Counted from the first letter of the stretch, positions 23,245 through 32,165 are shown. The stretch: DNA of 64,000 nt from Arthrobacter antioxidans (GCF_023100725.1 NZ_CP095501.1:868001-932000); one strand, 5' to 3'. A program made the numbers and translations. The notes: a model not told the origin generated them from the letters alone.

Positions 23245-24729
23245 TCAGCGGACCTGCCCCGGGCGGGCGGCGAGCCGCTCGAGGAGCCGTTCCTCGGCGT
23301 CGTGCCCGGGCGCGATCCCGCGGGGGATCCGCAGCAGGAAGACGAGCCCCAGGACCCACCACAGGCCGAACAGGATCCACGGCGGGGGCGTCAGTGCCGC
23401 GGGCATGCCGGGCAGGTACAGGCTGAGCAGGGCGATGCAGAGGACGACGGCGATCCAGCCGATCACCGCGCCGCCGTTGCCCGCCCCGCCGATGCGCAGC
23501 GGCCGCTCCATGGCCGGTTCGCGGCGGCGCAGGATCACGAAGACGAGCGAGACCAGGATGTAGGCGAGGACGATGCTGGGGGCGCCGGAGTCGACGAGCC
23601 AGCCGAGCATCTGCGTGCCGAAGAACGGGGCCGCGAAGGACAGCGCGCCGATGAAGATCAGGGCGTTGACCGGGGTCCGGTAGCGCGGGTGCAGCACGCC
23701 GAACCAGCGGGGGAGCATGCCGGAGCGGGCCATGGAGTACATGAGGCGGGACGCGCCGAGGAGCAGCGAGTTCCAGGAGGTGAGGATGCCCGCGATGCCG
23801 CCGGCGATGAGCACGTTGGCCATGAGGTCCGAGCCGAACATCGCGCCCATGGCGTCGGCCGTCGCGATGTCGGCGACGGCGATCTCGCCCGCCGGCATGG
23901 CGGACGAGGTGGTGAGGATGGTCATCACGTACCAGATGGTCGCGAGGATCACGGCGACGACGACGAGGCGGCCGATCTGCCGTGCGGGGATGTCCACCTC
24001 CTCCGCGGACTGCGGGATGACGTCGAAGCCGACGAACAGGAACGGCACCACGACGAGGACGGCGAAGAATCCGGCCGAGCCGCCCGTGAAGAAGGGCTCC
24101 ATGTTGGCCGCCGAGCCGCCCGTGACGCTGCCGAAGACCAGGATCAGCCCGATGACGAGGAGGAACACGACCACGAAGGTCTGCGCGGCTCCCGCGATCT
24201 TCACGCCGCGGATGTTGACCAGGGTGACGACGACGGCCGCGACCGCACCGACGAGCGCCCAGGTCAGGTGCACCTCGTCGCCGGCGACCGTCCAGAGGGG
24301 AATCCTGCTGAGGCCGGGGAAGATGTACTCGGCGGTCCGCGGGAGCGCCACGGCCTCGAAGGCGACGATCGTGACGTAACCGCCGGTGATGGCCCAGGAT
24401 CCCACGAAGGACCAGCGGGGTCCCATGCCGCGGAGGAGGAAGTTGTGCTCTCCGCCCGCTTTCGGCATGGCGGCGGTCAGCTCGGCGTACGTCAGGCCCA
24501 CGACGCCCATGATGACGCCGCCCGTCACCATCGCGAGGACTGCCCCGCCGGTACCGGCCGAGGCGATCCAGCCACCGGTCAGGACCACCCAGCCGAAGCC
24601 GATCATCGCCCCGAACCCCAGGGCGAGGGCGTCCCAGTTGCCCAGGACCTTCAGGAGGGAGGTGTGCTCGGCCCCCGTCCCGTGCGTGCTGTCAGGTGCT
24701 CTGTCAGGTGTGCTGTCGGGTGTCGGCAT
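23245..24729 (-). CDS. APC-superfamily amino acid permease
   Basis: The 494-residue protein has about twelve membrane helices and the APC helix-1 pattern ALALGFGAMIGFGWVVLTGGW (the unwound GxG region that binds the substrate backbone). EVDIPARQIGR follows, the usual loop after helix 6. It imports or exchanges an amino acid or amine; specificity is unknown. The N-terminus is hydrophilic and encoded by three 12-bp repeats (TPDS/TPDR/APDS). GGAG lies 6 nt before the ATG. Proximity to glutaminase (two genes away, same strand) makes a glutamine/glutamate-related substrate conceivable, as an inference only. Confidence 0.9.
   Translation of the reverse strand: MPTPDSTPDRAPDSTHGTGAEHTSLLKVLGNWDALALGFGAMIGFGWVVLTGGWIASAGTGGAVLAMVTGGVIMGVVGLTYAELTAAMPKAGGEHNFLLRGMGPRWSFVGSWAITGGYVTIVAFEAVALPRTAEYIFPGLSRIPLWTVAGDEVHLTWALVGAVAAVVVTLVNIRGVKIAGAAQTFVVVFLLVIGLILVFGSVTGGSAANMEPFFTGGSAGFFAVLVVVPFLFVGFDVIPQSAEEVDIPARQIGRLVVVAVILATIWYVMTILTTSSAMPAGEIAVADIATADAMGAMFGSDLMANVLIAGGIAGILTSWNSLLLGASRLMYSMARSGMLPRWFGVLHPRYRTPVNALIFIGALSFAAPFFGTQMLGWLVDSGAPSIVLAYILVSLVFVILRRREPAMERPLRIGGAGNGGAVIGWIAVVLCIALLSLYLPGMPAALTPPPWILFGLWWVLGLVFLLRIPRGIAPGHDAEERLLERLAARPGQVR
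24686..24721 (-). repeat. Three 12-bp repeats in the permease N-terminus
   Basis: GTGCTGTCAGGT-like units at 24686-24697, 24698-24709 and 24710-24721 encode tandem tetrapeptides (TPDS, TPDR, APDS) just after the start codon. The period is a multiple of three, so copy number can change in frame. Confidence 0.75.
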
Positions 24730-24868
24730 GTCGGCTCCAGATCGGTTCGAGGTGGTCCAACTTTACGAGGCGGAGCGGTTCGGACGAAGTGTTGCGTCGG
24801 TGATTGGATGGAGGACCGGCCGCAGCCCGACCGGTCCGGACCTGATGCGACGACGAACGGATCCAGCC

Positions 24869-25540
24869 ATGCCACCACGCCCCACGCGCGGCACGACGAA
24901 CGCGCCACGCCTGTCCCTGCAGCCGCCCGGGGGCCTCACGCGCGTCGAGGCGCCGGAACTGCTGGACGGTGATCACCGGGAGGGTGAGCACTACGGGAAG
25001 CTGGTGCTCGACGGCGAGGACCTGTCCGGGATCACCCTGCAGGAGTGCCTGCTCGAGGCCGTGTCCCTGAACGACGCCGACCTGCGGGGCGCCCGCTTCC
25101 TCGGCTGCTCCTTCGAGGACCTCTTCGCGCCGGTCCTCCGCGCGCCGCGCAGCACCTGGCGTGAGACCTCGCTGCGCGGCACACGGTGGGGATCGGCGGA
25201 GCTGTACGACACCAGGCTCGACGGCGTCCACCTCGACGGCGGGAAGCTGGACTACGTGAACCTGCGCAGCGCCCGGCTGACGGACGTCCTCGTGAGCGGA
25301 TGCATCATCGGCGAGCTCGACCTCACCGGTGCGCGGGCCACCCGCCTGGCCCTGCAGGACTGCACGATCGGCACCCTCACGCTCGACGGCGCCCGGCTGA
25401 CGGACGTGGATCTCCGCACCAGCAGCTTCCGGGGCATCAACGGCCTCGACGGGCTGCGGGGCGCCACCATCGACGAGCACCAGCTGCTGATGCTGGCGCC
25501 CTTCCTCGCCGAGGGCATGGGGCTGCGGGTCGAGGCCTGA
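24869..25540 (+). CDS. Pentapeptide-repeat protein
   Basis: The 223-residue protein consists mainly of A(D/N)LxX-type pentapeptides forming a right-handed quadrilateral beta-helix, for example LNDADLRGARFLGCSFEDL, LYDTRLDGVHLDGGKLDYVNLRSARL and LDGARLTDVDLRTSSF, ending in a cap with GATIDEHQLLMLAPFLAEGMGL. Cytosolic members include DNA-gyrase-binding proteins such as Qnr and MfpA, but the family is broad and nothing here proves gyrase binding. The ATG at 24869 is chosen; an in-frame ATG at 24845 is an alternative. The gene is divergent from the permease with a 139-nt gap. Confidence 0.85.
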   Translation: MPPRPTRGTTNAPRLSLQPPGGLTRVEAPELLDGDHREGEHYGKLVLDGEDLSGITLQECLLEAVSLNDADLRGARFLGCSFEDLFAPVLRAPRSTWRETSLRGTRWGSAELYDTRLDGVHLDGGKLDYVNLRSARLTDVLVSGCIIGELDLTGARATRLALQDCTIGTLTLDGARLTDVDLRTSSFRGINGLDGLRGATIDEHQLLMLAPFLAEGMGLRVEA

Positions 25541-25564
25541 GACGGGCACTGCGCCGGGGTATCC

Positions 25565-26458
25565 CTAGGCGCCGGGCCGCTCCCCGCCCGGCCGTTCCCC
25601 GCCGGGCCGTTCCCAGACGGTCCGCTCCCGGTCCACGAAGGACCGGAAGGACAGCGGGTCCTGTCCCGTGACCCGCCGTACGTCGTCCGTGAGGTGCTTC
25701 GCGACGCCCAGCCGGGCGGTGGCGTGGATGACGGTGGTGGTGAGAGCCCTGGCCGTGTCCATCCCGAGATCCGCCCGGGCGTGCCGGAAGTACCCGACGA
25801 TGCCGGGGTCGCGGTAGGTCACGGTTCGGCCGAGCACCTCCGACAGGGTCCGGGCCACCTCCGCGTAGGTGAGCGCCTCACGGCCCGTCGGGGACCAGGA
25901 CCGCCCGCGGTGGAGGCCGGGGTCGCGGAGCACCGTGGCGGCGACGGACGCGACGTCGAGGGCGTCCACGAACGCCGTCCGGCCTGCTCCCGCCGGGACG
26001 AGGATGCGGTCGTGGTCGCGGATGTCCGCCGCGAACACGGTGCTGAGGTTCTGGTCGAAGTAGGACGGCCGGAGGAACGTCCAGGCCATGCCCGAAGCCC
26101 GGAGCCACCGCTCCAGCCGGGCGTGCGGCAGGATCGGGACCCGGTCCGCGCCCTGCACGGAGAGCAGGACCACGTGCCGCACGCCGCGGCGGCGCGCCTC
26201 CTCGAGGGACGGCACCATGTCCCGCGCGATGTTCGCCAGGTGCGGCGGCCGGACGAGGAACATCGTGGCCACGCCGTCGAAGGCCGACGGCCAGGTCTCC
26301 GGGACGCCGAAGTCGAAGGCGATTCCCCCGGGCTCCGTCCCGCGGCGGCTCGCCGGGCGGACGGGGACGCCCATGGTACGCAGGGCTGTCACCAGGGGTC
26401 GGCCCACATTGCCGGTGGCTCCGGTGACGAGGACGGGGGAGGACACATCGGGGAGCAT
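25565..26458 (-). CDS. NmrA-like NAD(P)-binding protein
   Basis: The 297-residue protein has the atypical-SDR loop VLVTGATGNVGRPLV (residues 9-23), MFLVRPPH, a VLLSVQGAD strand, LRPSYFDQN and a late EALTYAEVARTLSEVLGRTVTY, the standard NmrA/NAD(P)H-azoreductase-like architecture. Members sense NADP or reduce quinones; this one is unassigned. The C-terminus is a 15-bp repeat encoding RPGGE units that appear to have extended the protein. It ends 24 nt from the convergent pentapeptide gene and starts about 28 nt before the CPBP stop, so it may follow that gene in transcription. Confidence 0.85.
   Translation of the reverse strand: MLPDVSSPVLVTGATGNVGRPLVTALRTMGVPVRPASRRGTEPGGIAFDFGVPETWPSAFDGVATMFLVRPPHLANIARDMVPSLEEARRRGVRHVVLLSVQGADRVPILPHARLERWLRASGMAWTFLRPSYFDQNLSTVFAADIRDHDRILVPAGAGRTAFVDALDVASVAATVLRDPGLHRGRSWSPTGREALTYAEVARTLSEVLGRTVTYRDPGIVGYFRHARADLGMDTARALTTTVIHATARLGVAKHLTDDVRRVTGQDPLSFRSFVDRERTVWERPGGERPGGERPGA
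25573..25615 (-). repeat. 15-bp repeats at the 3' end of the NmrA-like gene
   Basis: Three units with a 15-bp period (start positions 25573, 25588 and 25603) encode tandem ERPGG pentapeptides immediately before the stop codon. Confidence 0.75.
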
Positions 26459-26471
26459 AGCCCCTCGAGCT

Positions 26472-26498
26472 GTCAGTGGTCAGTGGTCAGTGGTCAGG
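26472..26498 (-). repeat. 7-bp tandem repeats over the CPBP stop codon
   Basis: GTCAGTG repeats at 26472-26478 (first base T at the left arm), 26479-26485 and 26486-26492, followed by GTCAGG. The stop codon of the CPBP gene (26487-26489) lies in the third unit. Confidence 0.8.
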
Positions 26499-27467
26499 CG
26501 TCGGGCGCGAGGGGAGGGGCGGGCCCGGGAACGGGTTCGTCGGCTCCAGCGCCGGCCGCAGGGTGACGGTCCGCGTCCGGGCGACGCCGCGGCGGTCCGC
26601 CAGACGGATGATGATCACGGCGGTGACGGCCATCGTCGCGGCGGACAGGACGAGCCCGCTCAGCGACCCCTCGGTGGAGTTCACATCCACGAGGCCGAAG
26701 GCTCCGAGGACGAAGATGGTCATGTTGTTGACCGCGTGCACCGCGATCGCAGCCTCGAGACCGCCCGTCCGCCAGGTGATCCAGCCCGCGAAGATCGCGA
26801 AGACCGCCACGTCGGCCTGTCCGAGCGGATCGTAGCCGTGGCCGAGGACGAAGAGGGGCACGGGGAGGAGGATCGCGAAGGCGGGGTGGCGGAGCCAGCT
26901 GCCGATGGCCTGCATCAGGAACCCGCGGAACACGTACTCCTCCGCGGCGGCCTGGAACGGGACGGCGAGGACGGACAGGGTCAGCAGGATCAGCAGGGTG
27001 GACGTCTCCGGGGGGAGGGGCGCCGGTTCCGCCTCCGCAGGGAAGAGCGCGCCGACCCCGAAGGAGACCGCGAGGTTCACGAGGAACACGGCCACGGAGA
27101 CGCCCGCGCAGACCGCGAGCCACCGCCACCGGATCCGGCCGGCCACGGAGGAGAGCAGGCCGATCGGCCGGGGTCCCATGATCAGGGCGGCCAGGGCGAG
27201 CGCGGGGATCATCAGGATCAGGGAGACCAGGGTGAACGCGAACATCACCGGGTTGCTGAGGTCCAGCACCGACAGGGCGTCGAAGTAGGGTCCCACGCCG
27301 GCGGGTGTGAGGCTGGCGAGTGCGAGCCCCGTGACCAGGACCATGATGATGAAGACGACGTAGAACGCGCCGCCGAGCAGGGCGGTGAGGAGCGGCTTCC
27401 ACCAGCGGTGCTGCGGCCACGACCGTGCCAGCCGGTGGAAAGCGAACTGCTCCTCGATCTGTTCCAT
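26487..27467 (-). CDS. CPBP-family intramembrane metalloprotease
   Basis: The 326-residue protein has eight or so membrane helices and the CPBP/Abi motifs: EEYVFRGFLMQ (EExxxR), LFVLGHGYDPLGQA (FxxxH-like) and HAVNN near the last helices. These are the glutamate and histidine residues that form the active site in the cytoplasm-facing membrane region of the type II CAAX protease family. Substrates are unknown; bacterial members are linked to bacteriocin immunity or maturation. The start ATG lies 4 nt after the DUF1275 stop, so the two genes are co-transcribed. Confidence 0.9.
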   Translation of the reverse strand: MEQIEEQFAFHRLARSWPQHRWWKPLLTALLGGAFYVVFIIMVLVTGLALASLTPAGVGPYFDALSVLDLSNPVMFAFTLVSLILMIPALALAALIMGPRPIGLLSSVAGRIRWRWLAVCAGVSVAVFLVNLAVSFGVGALFPAEAEPAPLPPETSTLLILLTLSVLAVPFQAAAEEYVFRGFLMQAIGSWLRHPAFAILLPVPLFVLGHGYDPLGQADVAVFAIFAGWITWRTGGLEAAIAVHAVNNMTIFVLGAFGLVDVNSTEGSLSGLVLSAATMAVTAVIIIRLADRRGVARTRTVTLRPALEPTNPFPGPPLPSRPTPDH

Positions 27468-27471
27468 GCTC

Positions 27472-28194
27472 CTACCGTAGTGCGGCTTCCCCGACGTTCT
27501 CCGTGTGGCCGCCCGACACGTCCTGCCGGTGACGGAGGTGGCCGAGGAGGGTGACGACGGCGGAGAGGAGCGCCGACACCGCGATGCCGAGCCAGAGGTC
27601 GACCCTCAGGGTCAGGGCGCCGACCACCGCGCCGGCCATGATCAGCGCGATCGCGGCGGCGCGCCGGGCCCAGAAGGGACTCTTCCCCCCGGCGAGGCGG
27701 GAGTCCGAGGCGAGGCCCGTGATGGTGGACGTGACGACGACGGTGGTGATCTCGGCGACCTTGAGGCGCTTGGCGGTCGCGGCCTGGACGCCCATCACGG
27801 TGGCGAGCACCGACGTCGTGATGCTGCCCAGGAGTTCGTCGGCGGCGACGTCGACCAGCGCCACGTAGACGGCGAGCGCGGTCAGGCCGACGGTCACCGT
27901 GAGGAACGTGATCGAGGTGCGGCCGGACCATCCCTCGGGTCCCTTCCGCAGCACACGGCCGGCGAGCGCGGCACCCACCATGAAGAAGACGAGGGCTAGT
28001 GCCGGCCTGAGGATCGGCAGATCGGCGCCACCCGTGAAGGCCATGCCGAGGAGCACCACGTTGCCCGTCATGTTGCCCGTGAAGACGCGATCGAGCCCCA
28101 GGTAGCCGACGGCGTCGATCACCCCGGTGGAGAAGGTCAGGATGAGCATGAGCCACAGGTGAAGGCGGTCCGTGACCACCCGGTTCTTCGTCAC
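27472..28194 (-). CDS. DUF1275 (YoaK) family membrane protein
   Basis: The 240-residue protein has six to seven membrane helices and the family signature FSTGVIDAVGYLGLDRVFTGNMTGNVVLLG (residues 21-50), followed by the GVQAA segment at mid-length that is also conserved. The family is widespread and functionally unassigned; a transport role is generally presumed. A GTG start has AGGA 7 nt upstream. It is the first gene of a unit with the CPBP protease and is divergent from the gamma-glutamyltransferase; the shared 128-bp gap holds two GntR-type half palindromes. Confidence 0.85.
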   Translation of the reverse strand: MTKNRVVTDRLHLWLMLILTFSTGVIDAVGYLGLDRVFTGNMTGNVVLLGMAFTGGADLPILRPALALVFFMVGAALAGRVLRKGPEGWSGRTSITFLTVTVGLTALAVYVALVDVAADELLGSITTSVLATVMGVQAATAKRLKVAEITTVVVTSTITGLASDSRLAGGKSPFWARRAAAIALIMAGAVVGALTLRVDLWLGIAVSALLSAVVTLLGHLRHRQDVSGGHTENVGEAALR

Positions 28195-28224
28195 GACGGT
28201 GTCCTTCGGTTACGACTGTGGGCG

Positions 28225-28267
28225 AATGTATACGAAGCTTATCCTTGGAGTGTCGATTGTATTCAAT
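28225..28267. promoter_or_regulatory. Paired GntR-type operators
   Basis: AATGTATACGAA (28225-28236) and ATTGTATTCAAT (28256-28267) are two GTATAC-like imperfect palindromes with centres 31 bp apart, about three helical turns. They lie in an AT-richer divergent gap upstream of the transferase gene whose downstream neighbour is a GntR regulator, so autoregulation of that operon is likely. Confidence 0.45.
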
Positions 28268-28322
28268 GCGGACAGTCCCGCGACTGCGGTCGCGCCGTCG
28301 ATTCCCCTCCGAAAGTGATCCG

Positions 28323-30137
28323 ATGACGTACACACTTCCTCCCTCCTTCACCACCCGTCCCACCCTGCAGGGCACGTTCGGGATGAGCGCCTCGACGCAC
28401 TGGCTGGCCACCGCCTCCGCGCAGGCCGTCCTCGAGCGCGGGGGCAACGCCTTCGACGCGGCCGTGGCCGGGGCCTTCGTCCTGCACGTCGTCGAGCCCC
28501 ACCTCAACGGGCCCGGCGGCGACATGACCGGCGTCTTCGCCACCGCCCAGGCGCCCGACCGGCCGGTCGTCCTCATGGGACAGGGCCCCGCCCCGGCCGC
28601 CGCCACCCGGGAGCACTACCTCGCCGAGGGCCTCGAGCTCGTCCCCGGCGCCGGCGCCCTCGCCGCCGCCGTACCCGCCGCCGTCGACGCCTGGCTCCTC
28701 CTGCTGCGCGACCACGGGACCTGGGAGCTCGGGGACGTCCTCGCCTTCGCGATCGGGTACGCCCGTGACGGCCACCCGGTCCTCGGCCGCGTGGGGGCGA
28801 CGATCGCCGCCGTGGCGGATCTCTTCACCGACCACTGGCCCACCTCCGCCGCCCTGTGGATGCCCGAGGGCAGGCCGCCGCGGGAGGGCGAGGTCATCCG
28901 GAACGAGGCGTACGCCCGCGTGCTCGGCTCCCTCGTCGACGCCGGGGCCGATCCCGCGGCGTCGACGCGAGCCGCGCGGATCGACGCCGCCCGGCGCGAG
29001 TGGCGCACCGGGCTCGTGGCGCAGGCTTCCGCCGCGTTCGTGGCGACACCGCACCGGCACTCCTCCGGGCTCGACCACGCCGGAGTCATCACCCTCGAGG
29101 ACTTCGCAGGCTTCGAAGCGGGCTACGAGGAGGCCACCACCCTCGAGTTCCGCGGGTACACCATCGCGAAGACCGGGCCGTGGGGCCAGGGCCCGGCGCT
29201 GCTGCAGACCCTCGCGATCCTCGACGGGTTCGACGACGAGCGGCTCGACCCGTCCACGGCGCTCGGTGCGCACACCATCCTCGAGGCGCAGAAACTCGCC
29301 ATCGCCGACCGCGAGGCCTACTACGGGGACGCCGACGTCCCGATGGAGTACCTGCTCTCCGCGGAGTACGCCGCCGAGCGGCGCGCGCTCATCGGCGACG
29401 AGGCCTCCCACGAGTTCCGACCCGGCGCCGTGCCGGGCCGCACACCCTTCACGCCGCCGCTGCGCACCGGCTACACGCCGCCCGCCCTGGTCGGCGGCGG
29501 CGGCTTCGCCGGCGTGGGCGAGCCCACGGTGTCCCGCAGCGGCGAGACGCGCGGCGACACGTGCCACATCGACGTCGTCGACGCGGCCGGCAACATGGTC
29601 TCCGCGACGCCGAGCGGAGGCTGGCTGCAGTCCTCACCGACCATCCCCGAACTCGGGTTCTGCCTCGGGTCGAGGCTCCAGATGACGTGGCTCGAGGAGG
29701 GTGCGCCGTCCACCCTGCAGCCGGGCAAGCGCCCCCGCACCACGCTCACGCCCACCCTGATCCTCAGGGACGGCAAGCCCGTCGTCGCCCTCGGCTCGCC
29801 CGGCGGCGACCAGCAGGACCAGTGGCAGCTGCTCTACATCCTGCGCACCATCGTGGGCGGGTACACGCCGCAGCAGGCCATCGACGCACCGTCCCTGCAC
29901 ACCACGTCGATCCCCGGCTCCTTCTGGCCGCGCACCTGGGAGCCCGGCGGCGCCGTGGTCGAGGACCGGCTGGGCGAGGACGTCGTCGCTGACCTCGAAC
30001 GCCGCGGCCACGTCGTCACGCGGGCGGGGGACTGGTCGCTCGGCCGGCTCTCCGCCGTCACCCGGGACCCCGGCACCGGCGTGCTCTCCGCCGCCGCCAA
30101 TCCGCGGGGAGCGCAGGGCTATGCCGCGGGACGCTGA
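28323..30137 (+). CDS. Gamma-glutamyltransferase family protein
   Basis: The 604-residue protein aligns with GGT/acylase N-terminal-nucleophile enzymes: early MSASTHWLATASAQAVLERGGNAFDAAVA, HLNGPGGD, and the self-cleavage site region GDTCHIDVVDAAGNMVSATPSGGW in which the Thr would become the nucleophile. The usual TTH is replaced by DTCH, so the family is GGT-like rather than proven GGT. GSPGGDQQDQ follows in the late region. There is no signal peptide, so it is cytoplasmic. Such cytosolic members act on gamma-glutamyl or acyl substrates. The GntR gene starts 26 nt downstream, suggesting one operon. Confidence 0.9.
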   Translation: MTYTLPPSFTTRPTLQGTFGMSASTHWLATASAQAVLERGGNAFDAAVAGAFVLHVVEPHLNGPGGDMTGVFATAQAPDRPVVLMGQGPAPAAATREHYLAEGLELVPGAGALAAAVPAAVDAWLLLLRDHGTWELGDVLAFAIGYARDGHPVLGRVGATIAAVADLFTDHWPTSAALWMPEGRPPREGEVIRNEAYARVLGSLVDAGADPAASTRAARIDAARREWRTGLVAQASAAFVATPHRHSSGLDHAGVITLEDFAGFEAGYEEATTLEFRGYTIAKTGPWGQGPALLQTLAILDGFDDERLDPSTALGAHTILEAQKLAIADREAYYGDADVPMEYLLSAEYAAERRALIGDEASHEFRPGAVPGRTPFTPPLRTGYTPPALVGGGGFAGVGEPTVSRSGETRGDTCHIDVVDAAGNMVSATPSGGWLQSSPTIPELGFCLGSRLQMTWLEEGAPSTLQPGKRPRTTLTPTLILRDGKPVVALGSPGGDQQDQWQLLYILRTIVGGYTPQQAIDAPSLHTTSIPGSFWPRTWEPGGAVVEDRLGEDVVADLERRGHVVTRAGDWSLGRLSAVTRDPGTGVLSAAANPRGAQGYAAGR

Positions 30138-30163
30138 GGCCGTGCCCGACAGCACGCCGCCGG

Positions 30164-30934
30164 GTGGGCCCGTTGCGGCCTGACCAGGATCCCGGGGCCC
30201 CGCAGCGCGTCCTCGACGCCGTCCGCCACGACATCATCTTCGGGGTGCTGGCACCCGGCACCCGTGTCACCGAGGCGGCGCTCGCGGCACGGTACGGCGT
30301 CTCCCGCGTGCCCGTGCGGGAGGCGCTGCGGGCGCTCGAGGCGGAGGGGTTCGTGGAGTCCCGTCCCTACGCCGGCTCCACCGTGGCGGCGATCCCGCTC
30401 GACGACGCGGAGGAGCTGTTCGCCGTGCGCGGGGTCATCGAGGCCACGATCGCGCGGCGCGCGGCCCGCCGGGCCGCCGCCCAGTTCGGCGCCGACGCGC
30501 CGGACGCCGCGTGGTGGGCCGCGCGGCGGGCGCTCACGGACATCCTCGACGACGGCGACCGCGCCGTGGCGGCGGACGCCCTCGCGGAGCTGCCGGAGCT
30601 GAACATCCGCTTCCACCTCGGGGTGGCGGAACTCAGCGGCAGCATGTCCCTGGCCGCCCTGCTCCGGCAGATCTCCGGCAAGATCGAGTGGCTGTACGCG
30701 GCCGACGTCGACCACCGGGGGAGGCAGTCCTGGGGCGAGCACCGCCTGATCATCGCGGCGGTCGACGCCGGCAACGAGGCCGAGGCCGGGCGCCTGATGG
30801 CCGGTCACGTGGACTCCTCGCAGCGCGGCTACATGGAGCGCTTCGCGGTCCCCGGGCAGGTCCGGGCTCGGTCCGGGACGGACCCCGGAGAGCCGTCCGG
30901 CGTCACAGGAACGGACGCAGCGGAGCGAGGATGA
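30164..30934 (+). CDS. GntR-family regulator (FadR subfamily, FCD domain)
   Basis: Residues 12-75 form a winged helix (VLDAVRHDIIFGVLAPGTRVTEAALAARYGVSRVPVREALRALEAEGFV). Residues 85-225 are an all-helical FCD ligand domain with the three metal-site His in NIRFHLGVAEL, WGEHRLIIAAV and AGHVDSSQ. Such repressors respond to carboxylates or sugar acids. It follows the gamma-glutamyltransferase closely, and paired GTATAC-like palindromes stand upstream of that gene, so it probably controls the pair. The GTG at 30164 is the best in-frame start. Its 3' end overlaps the convergent phospholipase-D-type gene by 32 nt. Confidence 0.9.
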   Translation: MGPLRPDQDPGAPQRVLDAVRHDIIFGVLAPGTRVTEAALAARYGVSRVPVREALRALEAEGFVESRPYAGSTVAAIPLDDAEELFAVRGVIEATIARRAARRAAAQFGADAPDAAWWAARRALTDILDDGDRAVAADALAELPELNIRFHLGVAELSGSMSLAALLRQISGKIEWLYAADVDHRGRQSWGEHRLIIAAVDAGNEAEAGRLMAGHVDSSQRGYMERFAVPGQVRARSGTDPGEPSGVTGTDAAERG

Positions 30935-32159
30935 TCTCGCTCGCACGGGCCACCAGATGGCGGCTGTCCCACTCCTCGCGGGTCAGTTCGCGGCTGTTGG
31001 AGGAGTCCACGGCGAAGATCTCCTCCATGGTCGCCGCGAGGTCGCGGTCGAAGATCTCGAGGTTGATCTCGTAGTTGCCCGTCAGGCTCAGGCGGTCGAT
31101 GTTCGCCGTGCCGACCGTGCTCCACTCGCCGTCCACCGTGGCCGTCTTCGCGTGGATCATGGAGTTCTGGTAGAGCAGGATCCGCACGCCGGCACTGATG
31201 AGGGAGGAGTAGAACCCGCGGGACAGCCAGTCGGAGATCACGTGGTTGGAGTCCTCGGGGAGGATCACCCGGACGTCCACGCCGCGGCGGCTCGCGCGCA
31301 GCAGCGCGTCGAGGATCTGCCGGTCGGGGATGAAGTACGCGGTGGTGATGAAGATGTGCTTGTGGGCGCGGTTGATCGCATCGAGGTAGACGCCGCGGAT
31401 GGGGTACACCAGCAGGGCCGGGACGTTGTTGACGGCGCGGATCCGTGGTTCCCAGTAGGTGGCGCTGAGGTCCGGCAGCTCGGGGCGCCGGGGGTTGGCC
31501 CGGAGGTTCCAGAAGCTGACGAACGCCTCGCGGAGCTCCCACACGGCCGGGCCGCGGATCTCCAGGTGCGTGTCACGCCACTTCGTCGCGTACAGCGTCC
31601 CGATGTTGTAGCCGCCCACGAACCCCACCGCACCGTCGACCACGAGGACCTTGCGGTGGTCCAGGCCCGTGCCCCGGATGTTCGTGAAGAAGATCGAGGG
31701 GCGGATGACCGGGAAGCGGTAGGCGTTGACGGCGGGGTGGAAGTCGTAGAAGAACGGGTTGACCACCAGGTTGGCGAAGCCGTCGTAGATGACGAAGACG
31801 TCCACGCCGCGATCCGCGGCCCGGTTCACGGCGTCCCGGAACCGCGCGCCGACCTCGTCGCCCTTCCAGATGTAGGTCTCCAGGAGCACCTGCTCCTTCG
31901 CGTCGTCGATCGCGGCGATCATCGCGTCGAAGAGGTCCTCGCCGTAGGTGAAGACGGTGGTCCCGGTCCCGGCGATCGTGGTGTGGAACGTGCCCGGCTG
32001 CGGGAATCCCGGGCGCTTGGTCCGCCGGCTCCTCTGGTACACGTCCACGGCGACGACCCCCACGATGACCACCGCCTGCGCCGTGATCATGGTGAGCACG
32101 CCGCGCTTCACCGTTCCGCGGGCGAAGCCCACCATCGTCTGACGCCTCAACCAGCCCAT
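30903..32159 (-). CDS. Phospholipase D-type (cardiolipin synthase-like) protein
   Basis: The 418-residue protein has an N-terminal membrane anchor (about residues 22-40) and two HKD motifs: GLDHRKVLVVDGAVGFVGGYN near residue 165 and SMIHAKTATVDGEWSTVGTANID near residue 350. Together these form the active site of bacterial cardiolipin synthases and related phosphatidyltransferases. TYIWKGDEVG and FIPDRQILDALLRASRRGVDVRVILP are also characteristic. It probably makes or remodels anionic phospholipid at the inner membrane face. TACGCT lies 6 nt before the ATG, consistent with a leaderless mRNA. Confidence 0.9.
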   Translation of the reverse strand: MGWLRRQTMVGFARGTVKRGVLTMITAQAVVIVGVVAVDVYQRSRRTKRPGFPQPGTFHTTIAGTGTTVFTYGEDLFDAMIAAIDDAKEQVLLETYIWKGDEVGARFRDAVNRAADRGVDVFVIYDGFANLVVNPFFYDFHPAVNAYRFPVIRPSIFFTNIRGTGLDHRKVLVVDGAVGFVGGYNIGTLYATKWRDTHLEIRGPAVWELREAFVSFWNLRANPRRPELPDLSATYWEPRIRAVNNVPALLVYPIRGVYLDAINRAHKHIFITTAYFIPDRQILDALLRASRRGVDVRVILPEDSNHVISDWLSRGFYSSLISAGVRILLYQNSMIHAKTATVDGEWSTVGTANIDRLSLTGNYEINLEIFDRDLAATMEEIFAVDSSNSRELTREEWDSRHLVARASEIILAPLRPFL

Positions 32160-32165
32160 GCCGTC

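Noticed and set aside
24686..26498. Tandem repeats considered as a CRISPR array or insertion-sequence scars
   Set aside because: Units are 7-15 bp without spacers, differ at each site, and there are no cas or transposase genes. Slippage-type duplication fits better.
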